A stretch of 64,000 nt of DNA, from contig NC_063019.1 of the NCBI RefSeq assembly GCF_020509005.1, forward strand, positions 744,001 to 808,000. The letters run 5' to 3'. The translations under genes and the position numbers were made by a program. The DNA comes from Fulvia fulva. Lineage: Eukaryota > Ascomycota > Dothideomycetes > Mycosphaerellales > Mycosphaerellaceae. The notes under the pieces are model-generated. The model was not told the origin of the DNA. It saw nothing but the letters and a program-made list of their open reading frames with translations, and did no database searches. Of the stretch, positions 11,747 to 21,784 are shown piece after piece; positions within the stretch are counted from its first letter, which is position 1, and each line of letters starts with the position of its first letter.

Positions 11747-12896
11747 ACGTGCTTCACTACCGAGCGGGCTATACTACCGAGCGGACTACTTTTGCTAAGA
11801 ACTATACTACTTCTACTTTAATTACGACGGTATCTTAACACGACGACATCCTATAGAATCGTTACTAGGAGGACAATTCCTCTTTAGATTCTTCGCTATC
11901 TAGCGAGTCTACTTAATAGGTACGTACGTTATACCCCGACTCGCTATATCGCTTATAGCATCGTAGCCTTAGTACTAGCCGAACACTATCTAGCGACTCT
12001 CTACTTACTTCCTACCTCCTAGTATCCTCTAGAGGTATCAATTACGACGACTTATCGAAGGTTAGAGACCCTCTAGACTGAATGTACTTGCGCTTTCGTG
12101 CTTTCCGCTGTATAAGGGCCTCGTTAGACTTGCGTAGCTTACTAATCTCGCTTCGTATAAGAGCTATCTAATACGCTATCTCTCCACTCCCTCTCTATCA
12201 CCCTATTAAACGACCTTCCTCTTTCTACTACGCCTTTCTAAACCCGTAACGACGCTCTAAGACGTAATGACACCTATTATAAACCCTATCTCGTCGAAGT
12301 TATAGGTGTCCTAGTTAAGGATACTATACTTCTCCTTTATATTACGTATAAGTAAGAACTACTTCTCGATAACGTCTAGATCTTCTATTAGGGCTCGCTA
12401 ACGATTATATCTACGTGTTATACGAACCTTTAGCTCACGATACCGCCTAATAAACCTGTCTATCTAATTAAGACTAGCGGGCTTAAGACCCTTCTCTTAT
12501 AGTAATAAATCGGCTATTACTCGTATACTAGCCTTTAATAGCGGGAAACCTCTAAGATCTAGCTCGAGTATATACTTAAGTATCACCCTCTCTTCTAGCT
12601 CTATAAGCTTCTTTGAGTTAGGCTCGTAGTTACCCCGAGGAGGTCGTCTATTCAATCGATACCCTAGTATAGTTCGAGACGCGTCGTATACCTTTATAGC
12701 AAGTCGATTCGTAATTATCGCGTCGCGTTTCGTAGCCTAGACAGCTAAGGTCAGTTTGGCCTCGTTTGAAGACAATATACGCTATAATAGTAGTTATATA
12801 GCTATATTTATAGAAGTAGTACAGTTCTTAGTCAAAGTAGCCTGCTCGGTTGTATAGCCCGCTCGGTAGTATAGCCCGCTCGGTAGTAAAGCACGT
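11747..12896 (-). mobile_element. Internally deleted Fot1-type transposon (F1)
   Basis: Terminal inverted repeats start ACGTGCTTCACTACCGAGCGG and end in the complement, and the element is flanked by TA on each side (11745-11746, 12897-12898), the target duplication of the Tc1/mariner-pogo superfamily. The TIRs carry two to three copies of a CCGAGCGGGCTATACTA unit. On the minus strand it has the N-terminal DNA-binding part and NFDEIGF-like first catalytic region of the transposase, then jumps at about 12195 to the C-terminal tail. The middle, with the second and third catalytic Asp, is deleted. At 1150 bp versus about 1.87 kb for the reconstructed length of F2, it is a non-autonomous derivative. 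Confidence 0.85.
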
Positions 12897-12992
12897 TATA
12901 TATTATACGTATAATATATATTAAGCGTATTATAATTAAAAAAGAAGCGGGGTTCTCTATAGAACGGAGAATTACTTTAGCTATTTCTATTA

Positions 12993-13310
12993 ACGTATTT
13001 TACTACCGAGCAGGCTATACTATTAAGCGGGCCACTTTTACTAAGAACTGTACTACTTCTCTAGATATAGCTATATAACTACTATTATAACGTATATTGT
13101 CTTTAAACGAGACCAAATTTACCTTAGCTATCTAGGCTACAAAACGCGACGCGATAATTACAAATCGACTTACTATAAAGGTATATAACGCGTCTCAAAC
13201 TATACTAGGGTATCGATTGAATAGACGAGCTCCTCGGGGTGACTACGAGCCTAATTCGAAGAAGCTTATAGAGCTAGAAGAGAGGGTAATACTTAAGTAC
13301 ATACTCGAGC
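12993..13310 (+). mobile_element. Fot1-type transposon F2, left part
   Basis: The TIR starts ACGTATTTTACTACCGAGC after a TA (12991-12992), matching the right end at 20107. The N-terminal (helix-turn-helix) coding part of the transposase follows on the plus strand, paralleling F1. It is cut at 13310 by LINE C; the direct repeat ATACTCGAGC (13301-13310 and 18550-18559) is the LINE target duplication, and the uninterrupted sequence order is preserved in F1. The 92 bp between F1 and F2 hold nothing I recognise. Confidence 0.85.
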
Positions 13311-13379
13311 GAGGGATCTTTAAGTCGATATAGGTCTATATACCGTTCTTTTACGGGTAAGCTATTTAAGACGGTTATT

Positions 13380-14840
13380 AAAGATACTCTTTAGTCAAGT
13401 CTAGTACAAAAAATAGCGACGACGACGGTAGTAGACGACCGAGAGCAAGGGGGAGACGAGTAGAGGACGCTCTATAAGAAGGCGGAAGAGATAGTAGCGG
13501 TAGAAGAGGGGAGATTTGCGAAGAGAGTACTAAAAGGAGTAATAAGCGAACTGCTCGGGGGACTAAAGGCGCTCAAACGACAAATAAGCACTACGATTAA
13601 CATAGCAATCGAGGCAGCAACACGAAACGTAAGAAACAACCCTTAAAGAGACCCGAGACAGACCTAGGGCCTAACGACCTAGGCAATAATCGCGAGCCAA
13701 CCCCCCCCCTAGAGTATAGTACTACGAGTTTATATTACGGACTAGAAAGAGAAGGAAGAGATAGGAAAGATGACCGGGAGGGAGATAGTCGAGAAGATTA
13801 GAGTAAAGGGAATAGTAGGGGCAAGGGTAGATAACAAAGGGGTCAAGCTGTTTATAGTATACGTATAGGATAAGAAGGCCCTCGAGATAAATAAGGAGTA
13901 GACACTAAAGATCGGGAGTATAGCGGAAGTCTCCTATTAATAGTACATAGTAATTACGTATAGGGTCCTACGAACCTTTGATATATAAAGGGATATACTA
14001 AACCTCTAGGGGCAAAACTAGGTAACAGTACTATGACTATAGATTATAAAGATAGCGTAGGTCAAGAAGAAGATAGAGGAGAGCAAGATGGCCTCCTCGC
14101 TAATCTTATAGGTTGTAATACTAGAGTAAGCGAACAAGGTCTTAGACTAAGGGTTGTACTAGGACTTTAAGAGGCTAGATATAGAAATCTATTAGAGTAA
14201 CTATAGAGTCCTTTAATGTTTTAACTATTAATAGTACGGACATATTGCCCTAAAGTATAGCAAAGCTATACTAGTCAACTCCTACTATACTAGTAATTAC
14301 GCGCCCTAAGAGTACTAAAAACGGAAGGAGGATATAAGATACGTAGTATATAGGAGAAAACACCCGGTATAGTTAAACTAATTCCTAGTTAGACTATTAG
14401 CCTAGTAGAGAGCGCGGGAAGTAAGTGTATAACACTAACTAGGTTCCTAGTAGGTAAACAGAAACAACTAGAGAGAACTACCTACCCGAATAAGAGACCC
14501 CGGCTATAAGAGGAGCTATAAATAGTACTAGTAATAGGGAGACTAACGTTCTTATATATCAAGAACATATAGGCCGTAGGACAAGTATATAGGTGTAGGT
14601 ATGTCATATAACTAGATCACGTGACTAGGGTTTGCTAGCCTATAGGCTAGTAAACATCCGGACACCTAGTATCTACCTACACCTATACTAATACCGGCGA
14701 TACTATATATAGATATACGCTATCCTATTAGGTCCTTCTTCGTCTTTCGTATAATCCGCCGACTTCTACTACTACGTAACTCGTACCTATTTAACATTAT
14801 ATAAGGCAGCGTAGAGTAATAGACAAATAAGAAATAACCA
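13380..14840 (+). pseudogene. LINE C ORF1 (gag-like), interrupted by a solo LTR
   Basis: An acidic and basic, coiled-coil-like N-terminal half precedes a CCHC knuckle at 14217-14258 (C-F-N-x-x-x-YGHIALK, middle codons now TAT, TAA, TAG). A second Cys-rich unit follows. ORF1 proteins of this group bind the element RNA. The frame is broken by many TAG/TAA codons and by the solo LTR at 14557-14796. The N-terminal start is not definable. Confidence 0.6.
14557..14796 (+). repeat. Solo Copia LTR, long-U3 type (240 bp)
   Basis: It begins TATCAAGAACATATAGG (TG changed to TA) and ends CCTATTTAACA. It is flanked by TTATA on both sides (14552-14556, 14797-14801). It contains the E-box CACGTGAC and the palindrome GCTAGCCTATAGGCTAG in its U3. 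It sits in LINE C, giving a third nesting level: LTR in LINE in Fot1-type element. Confidence 0.9.
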
Positions 14841-14849
14841 AATGATAGG

Positions 14850-17800
14850 GAGCTAACCCTAAAGGAAAGAACAGGAGGAGGGACGGGAAAACTAATAGTA
14901 AGACTAATAGTAAGACCAAACGGACCTAGACATAAACATGTCCTAATGCCTTATACTAGTAGACTATTAATCATTTAGTATAATGTGAACAGAAGTAAAG
15001 ACAAGGTCTAAGGGAGCTTTCTACAAGCCTTAGACCCGGAGAAACACTATATTATAGCAATATAGGAACCGTAGATCAACCTATACTCTAGGATTCTATT
15101 AACTATACGAGACCCGAGATACTACGTAGTAATAAACAGAACCGAGGGAGTCCTACGAACATATATCTATATTAGTAAGAAGGTACTAGTAGAGGACTAG
15201 TAGGCCTAGCCGAGAACCGATAGGGATATTACTATAGTATAGCTTAAAACAACTTAAAGCTAGGTCCTAATCTATAGCGTATACAACCTACCTCTAGAGT
15301 CTAGAAGTAGTACATAACTATATACGCTAGGAAGGCTCCCGGAAGTAATAGACTAACAAAACTACAATATCGTAATAGGAGATTTCAACCTCTACTACCT
15401 AAAGTAGAGATCGGACTTCACCCTAGCACACTACTTCTTAGTAGGGAGGCTTATTAGTCAGATAGAAACAGCCTAAATAGACTTGATCACGCCAAAGGGA
15501 ACAGAAACTTAGGCTAGAAACAACAGTTCTAGTACGCTAGACCTATACTTTATGTCCTACGCCTTAATACGACGGGTAGAAAGCTATATAGTTAATAACT
15601 AACTAGAGTCCTTATTAGACCACTATCTAACCCAGACCGACATCTAACTTACGGTTAAAGAGGAGAGGGAACCTAAGAGGAAGCTCTACTAGAAGTAGGC
15701 CGAGTAGACACTAGTATAGTAGCGGCTAGAAGGCGAACTAGAACAGGTGAACATTAACGATATATATATAACGGAGGGGATCGACCAAGTAGTAGAACAG
15801 CTAATAGAAGCTATACAAAGGGCAGCCTAGGCCTATATACCTAAGAAGAGATGGTCGCTATACTAGAAGCTATACTAGATACTAGAGTATATAGCTAAAG
15901 TCAAGGAGTTAAGGAGAGTAAGAAGGAGATAGGAGTAACGACGTACCTAAGCGAACTAGGAAGCCTATAATAACGCGTATAAAGTAAAGAAGGTGTAGAT
16001 CAGAAGAGACAAGACGTAGGAGTAGAGGTCAACTATAGGGATGATTATAGAACACCCGGAACAAATCTAGAGACTAGTAGAATAGGCTAAGAAACTAGAC
16101 GAGGAACGAAACTCCCCGCCCTAGTTTCCCTTAATATAGGACTAAGACGGGGAAACGCAAACTACTCCGATAGGGAAAGCGAAAGCATTCGTAGACTACT
16201 TCTTCGGGACTTAGGTAGAGGTAGACCTAAGTAACATCCTAGGAACACACATTCCTCCGCTAAGGGAGGCTAACTAGTAAGTATCTACTATAGAGATCGG
16301 AAACATTATTAAGAAACTAAAGGGCAACAAAGCCCTAGGCCTAGATAAGATCCCTAACTATTATCTAAAAGCTAGTAGTAGCCTTATTACTCTAGTACTT
16401 ACGCCAATCTTTACCTAGTATATAAAGTAGGGGTATTACCTAAAGGCCTTTAGGTAATTACTAACTTACGTCCTAAGGAAACCCTAAAAGGAAGACTATA
16501 CTAAGTTGAAGTTATATAGACCAAATACGTTACTAAATATACTAGGGAAGCTCCTAGAGAAGGTCGTAGCTATAAGGCTTACCGGAATAGTAGAAGAATA
16601 TAACCTCCTCCCGGTAACGTAAATAGGGGGGAGATAAAAGAGATCTACCCTTATAGTAGTCGAACTGATTATAGAGCAAATTAGACACATCTAGTACTAT
16701 AGCAATAATAAGATAGCCTTACTACTTTTACTAGACATATTAGGGGCTTTCGACAACGTGTCCTACGTAAGGCTCCTATATATCCTTAGAATAAAAAGTA
16801 TCCTAGCCTAGATAGTATACTTTATGTAGTTATTCCTTAAGGACAGAACAACCTAGATCCTCCTAGGGTCCTTTAAAGCCCCGTAGACCCTAATTACGAA
16901 CACAGGCATCCTATAGGGCTCTATACTCTCCCTAATTCTGTTCCTCCTCTTTATAGCCGACCTGACCCTACTCCTAGAAATAGTAAACACCTTAGTATCG
17001 GGGTTTGTAGATAACATAAATATCCTAGCGTAGTCGGGGTCTATAGAGGAAAAATACGTACTCCTAGAGGAGAGACATAGACAATACGAAAAGTAGGTAA
17101 GAGAGTATAGTACAAAATTCGTACCGGATAAGTACTAACTTATCTATTTTAGTAAGGTAAAGACAAAACACAACTTAGTAGCACTAGTAAAAATCTAGGG
17201 GTTCGAGACCTATCCTATAAGGGAACTTAGAGTCCTTAGGATATAGCTAGACCCAAAACTTAGCTAGGGACTATAAGTGAAGAAGGCGTAAGCGAGAGCG
17301 GGTACTAATAGATAATTAATCGAGAGACTCACTACGTTAACTTAGAGGGCGACCTTTATAAAGGCCTAGACTATATATAAGGCTATTATTAAGCCCGTAA
17401 TACTATATAGAGTAGCAATTTAGGTAGCGGAAAAACACATCCCGAAGAGAATTAAGAACCCCCTTAATAGAGCGTAGGTAGCTTACCTAAAGAGAGTACT
17501 AGGGGTATATAAGTCAACCCCTTATAGGACAATAGAAATAGAATTAGGTATAGCCCCTATTAGGGAGTACCTCTAGGGCATAAGGTGTTAATACGTAGAG
17601 AAGACATTAGTATACCTAGCCTAGGAACTATCTAAGTAGCTACTTAAAGGATAAGAACCTAGTAGGAGAGGAGGAGAAGATCTAACCGGCTATATATAAT
17701 CCTATAGAAGGAAGCAGACCTAAAAACATTATAGGAAATCCTAGTAGCCCTTGAACAGAGAGAAGCTCTAAGGGAGTAAGCTAATATAGGAGATAAAGGG

Positions 17801-18300
17801 AAAAAGAGCTAAAGCTAAGTAGAAAGGATCGTAGGTCACCTATAGGAAACTCGTTAGAACTAAAAACCGGTAAGGCTAGGAGCCCTACTAGCGGCTAGGA
17901 CCTTCGGGAGGTATAACTACCTTATCTATAAAGACCTAAAGAGGGCGGAAGCAAGCATAGCTATCTAGACTCGCTCTAAGCACATTGGGCTAAGAGTATA
18001 CTTATACTAAAGAAGAGTCCTAGGATACGATTCTAAACGTTACCCCTATAGCTACCTATTCTAAAACCTGGAGCATATAGTACTAAACTGTACTAAGTGG
18101 GTAAAAGGGAGAAGCTAGTAGAGGGCGAAGGTAAGAGATAGGCAATACTAGGCTATTATCTAGAACAGACAAGATATAAGGAGAGTGACAAGATAGATCC
18201 TTAACGAGGACTACCTAGAGCAATTCTCCCTAGTAGTAGAAACGGAAAGGTGGATAGAGAGGAGGGAGAGAGAGAGAAGAGCCGGGGAAATAGAAGGGAG
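14850..18300 (+). pseudogene. LINE C ORF2: endonuclease and reverse transcriptase, catalytic Asp lost
   Basis: The apurinic-type endonuclease carries GDFNLYYLKW near 15378-15410. RT follows with KLKGNKALGLDKIPN (about 16315), LLLLLDILGAFDNVSY (about 16725) and GSILSLILFLLFIADL. At 17004-17015 the catalytic box reads FVDN instead of FVDD: the second Asp codon is AAC, a change explained by TpG to TpA. The C-terminal Cys/His region lies near 18045-18100. Stops are scattered through all parts, so the gene is dead at several independent sites. Confidence 0.8.
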
Positions 18301-18549
18301 AAAGGGAATCGAGAGGAGGACATTACTAGGGTTACGGGCAAGGTAGTTATAGGGTAACAACTATAACACTAGCGTACCCTATAGGAAGGAGAACGAAAGG
18401 ACAAGACAGGAAAGAACGAGGAGGGCAAAGACGAGGTGGTTTTTATCCGTTAATCGGGTTTCCTATCTACACAAATAGACCTAAATAGCGAGAGACCTAT
18501 ATAGGCTATAGGGCACTAAAACAGGCGAATAAATAATCTATCTATCTAT

Positions 18550-20107
18550 ATACTCGAGCTAGATCTTAAAGGTTTCCCGCTATTAAAGGCTAGTGTACGA
18601 GCAATAGCCGATTTATTACTATAAGAGAAGGGTCTTAAGCCCGCTAGTCTTAATTAGATAGACAGGTTTATTAGGCGGTATCGTGAGCTAAAGGTTCGTA
18701 TAACACGTAGATATAATCGTTAGCGAGCCCTAATAGAAGATCTAGACGTTATCGAGAAGTAGTTCTTACTTATACGTAATATAAAGGAGAAGTATAGTAT
18801 CCTTAACTAGGACACCTATAACTTCGACGAGATAGGGTTTATAATAGGTGTCATTACGTCTTAGAGCGTCGTTACGGGTTTAGAAAGGCGTAGTAGAAAG
18901 AGGAAGGTCGTTAAATAGGGCAATAGAGAATAGGTAATAGTGATTAAGACCATCTATATAGACGAAATAGCGCTCCTACTCTACGTTATCCTTATAGGTA
19001 AATAGTATATAAGTACCTAGTACTAAGACGGTAACTTAGGTCTAGACTAGATAATCGGGCTAATAGAGAACGGCTAGACTAATAATAAGTTCGGTATACG
19101 GTAGCTAGAGTATTTCTAGAAGTATACTATAGCTCGTACAACTAGGGTATAGAGACTACTTATTATAGATAGCTACGAGAGCTATAACTCGAAGGCATTC
19201 TAGAATCTATATAAGGAATACAAGATCTTGGCCCTATATATACTATCGTACGCCTTATATTTACTCTTGCTATTAGATATAGGTTGCTATTCGCCTTTAA
19301 AGAAGATATACGGTACTTAGCTCTCGGGCTTAGTACGCTAGCGCATTACTTATATCGATAAAGTAGAGTTCTTACGCGCCTTCTAGGTAGCCTATAACGC
19401 TATATTTAGATAGGAGAATGTCCTATCGAGCTTTAGAGGCGCTAGTTTAGTTCTATTTAATCTGTAGGTAGTAATAGACAAGCTTAATATTAAGCTACGT
19501 ACGCTAACCCCTCTAGCTCTAGACTCTACCCCTTAGGAGTCGAAGACACTACGAACTATAAAAGTATTCGACTCTTAATCGATACTAGTAACGAACAAAA
19601 TGCGTGCCCGGGCAGGTTTATTACTAAACTCGTTATAGAAAAGGGTGTATCAGCTTATAAAAGGGAGTAGAGAGATAGCGTATTAGATAGCTCTTATATA
19701 AAGCGAGATTAGTAAGCTACGTAAGTCTAACGAGGCCCTTATATAGCGGAAAGTACAAAAGCGTAAGTATATTTAGTCTAGAGGGTCTCTAACCTTCGAT
19801 AAGGCGTCGTAATTAATACCTCTAGAGGATACTAGGAGGTAGGAAGTGAGTAGAGAGTCGCTAGATAGTATTCGGCTAGTACTAAGGCTACGACGCTATA
19901 AGTAATATAGCGAGTCGGGGTATAACGTATATACCTATTAAGTAGACTTACTAGATAGTAAAGAATCTAAAGAGGAATTGTCCTCCTAATAACAATTCTA
20001 TAGGATGTTGTTATATTAAGTTCCCGTCGTAATTAAAGTAGAAGTAGTATAGTTCTTAGTAAAAGTAGCCCGCTCGGTAGTATAGCCCGCTCGGTAGTAA
20101 AGTACGT
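18550..20107 (+). pseudogene. Fot1/pogo-type DDE transposase, right part of F2
   Basis: Plus-strand translation with stops shows all three catalytic regions of the DDE_1 (Fot1/pogo) transposase: NFDEIGF with Asp at 18826-18828, LLIIDSYESYNSKAF with Asp at 19168-19170, and LDIGCYSPLKKIYG with Asp at 19276-19278. GNREWVIVIK lies between the first and second. The enzyme cuts and pastes the element between TIRs. The right TIR ends at 20107 with TA following. All three Asp survive, but TAG codons interrupt the frame. With the left part and the LINE removed the element would be about 1.87 kb, normal for Fot1 elements. Confidence 0.85.
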
Positions 20108-20109
20108 TA

Positions 20110-21048
20110 TAAGTTATAATACAGAAGTTGGTAATAGTCGCTTATTATTATTAGAGGTAGGTATATACGCTTAGTAGGTGTTAATAACGCGATAGTAATA
20201 GTAAGAACGCTTAATACTAATAGTAGTAAGGCGTTATTAATAATAGTATAAAAGAGCGGTAATATAAGTAGCTATTATAGATAGAGTAGGTAACGAAGAT
20301 AACTACGCTAAAGGCGCGTTATAAGAGGTACTAGAGCGTAAGAAATCGGAGCGCTAATTAGTAAGCGTTAGCGAGCTCCGTTTAGCGCTACGCTTTCTAG
20401 CGCTATATATAAGTCTATAAATACTCGAGTAAAGGTTATTACGCCTAGGGGAGCGATACTACGAAACGGAGTATATAGCTTATATAAAACTAGGGATCTT
20501 GATTAGAAAGTCTAGGGTATTAGTATATAAGGTATAAAAGACTATCTGATTTAAAAGTAGTACCTTGTTAGCTCTTATATAGGGTAAGTTCTTATCCTAA
20601 ATTAGTTATTATAATCTCCTCGGCTAATACGTATTATATCCTTATACTCTATAAAACTTATTTCAACCTTAATATATACTATTAGCGGTTATAAACCTCT
20701 AAAGGTAAGCGTAGCGGAGTAGAGCTCTCTACTAACCCTTCTAGACTATAAAGTAGCGTACGATCTACGCTACTACTACCCGATATATAGTGCTTGTTAT
20801 ACGACGACATAAGCGTTAGCGACGCGTATATATTTACGAGTTCGCTTATAGACATAGTACGGTAGGTCACGTGACCTTAAAACTTGAAAGTTAACTAATT
20901 AGACCGGGCGCTAAGGCTAGTTAAGGGCTAGTATATAGTTTTACTCCCTCGCTAACGCCTTACCTACGTACTAGTAAGCTCGTACTCCGGTTTAGCTAGC
21001 GCTCGGTCGCTACGCTTAATAATCTTATCTTACGCTATAAGGTTATAC
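20110..21048. other. Unassigned RIP-mutated spacer between F2 and Copia C
   Basis: About 0.94 kb with strong TpA bias, so presumably once repetitive. I see no open frame, LTR or matched inverted ends. A short palindromic GC-rich patch near 20350-20420 (gagcgctaatta... tagcgctacgc) and a gggcgctaagg motif near 20906 suggest a decayed DNA transposon, but nothing decides it. Confidence 0.35.
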
Positions 21049-21282
21049 TATTAAGAACATATAGGCCGTAGGACAAGTATATAGGTGTGGGTGTGTCATA
21101 TGACTAAATTACGTGACTAGGGTTTGCTAGCCTATAGGCTAGTAAACATCCGGACACCTAGTATCTACCTATACTAATACTAGCGATACTATATATAGAT
21201 ATACGCTATCCTGTTAGGTCCTTCTTCGTCTTTCGTATAATCTGCCGTCTTCTACTACTACGTAACTCGTACCTATTTAATA
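21049..21282 (+). repeat. 5' LTR of Copia element C (234 bp)
   Basis: It begins TATTAAGAACATATAGG and ends CCTATTTAATA, with both TG and CA decayed to TA by RIP. It is of the long-U3 type also seen at 9819 and 14557. TATATATAG near 21190 is the probable core promoter of the element. The PBS follows directly. Confidence 0.85.
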
Positions 21283-21297
21283 GGTTATAAGCCCGGG
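21283..21297 (+). other. Primer binding site, half-tRNA type (initiator Met anticodon stem)
   Basis: Directly after the 5' LTR the sequence reads GGTTATAAGCCCGGG. Allowing one RIP change (TGAG to TAAG) it complements the anticodon stem-loop of initiator tRNA-Met (GGGCTCATAACC), as in Drosophila copia and yeast Ty5, rather than a tRNA 3' end. The identical site is found in minus orientation at 47433-47447 next to the LTR of Copia B. Confidence 0.7.
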
Positions 21298-21784
21298 TTA
21301 GTAACTCGGTGTTTCACCCTTAATAAAGTCGTATTAGAGTTATTCTTCTTTAGAACAAAAGGAAGGTAGACTAGAGGCCGTACCCGTATTATATAGGAAG
21401 CTATAGCCGTGCTATAGGTATATATAAGACGTAAGAGAGCCTAGTAAGGTACTATTAGACTCCGAGTTAGGGAGTCTATACTAATACCTTAGACAAGTAG
21501 GCGAGCTTACTAAGACGAGTCGCTCTCCGGACATCGCGTTCGTATCGACTAACTGTTAATTCTAAGAGAGCCGTAGTGTCTTAGAAACCCCCTCTACTAA
21601 GAGAGTTACGCTATAGTGTCTTAGTACTAATACGATCCTTACCGACCGACTTTCCTCCTCTTCCCGGCGGATAGCTATCCTCTCCGCTATTAACCTCGCG
21701 TTTGTTTTATCCTATTTCGATCCGATCGCGTACGACCGAATACATCCTTTTACCTAAGGGTAGCTAACCTATCCCTTAACTTAC

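Larger units (their letters stand above)
13311..18549 (+). mobile_element. Near-full-length LINE C inserted in transposon F2
   Basis: It is bounded by the 10-bp duplication ATACTCGAGC and ends in a (TATC)n tail. At 5.24 kb, including a 240-bp solo LTR, it is the longest LINE of the window. It has ORF1 with a zinc knuckle, ORF2 with endonuclease, RT and a C-terminal domain, and the shared 3' UTR blocks. It belongs to the same broad Tad1-like group as LINEs A and B but is clearly diverged from them. Its insertion proves that F2 is older. Confidence 0.85.
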
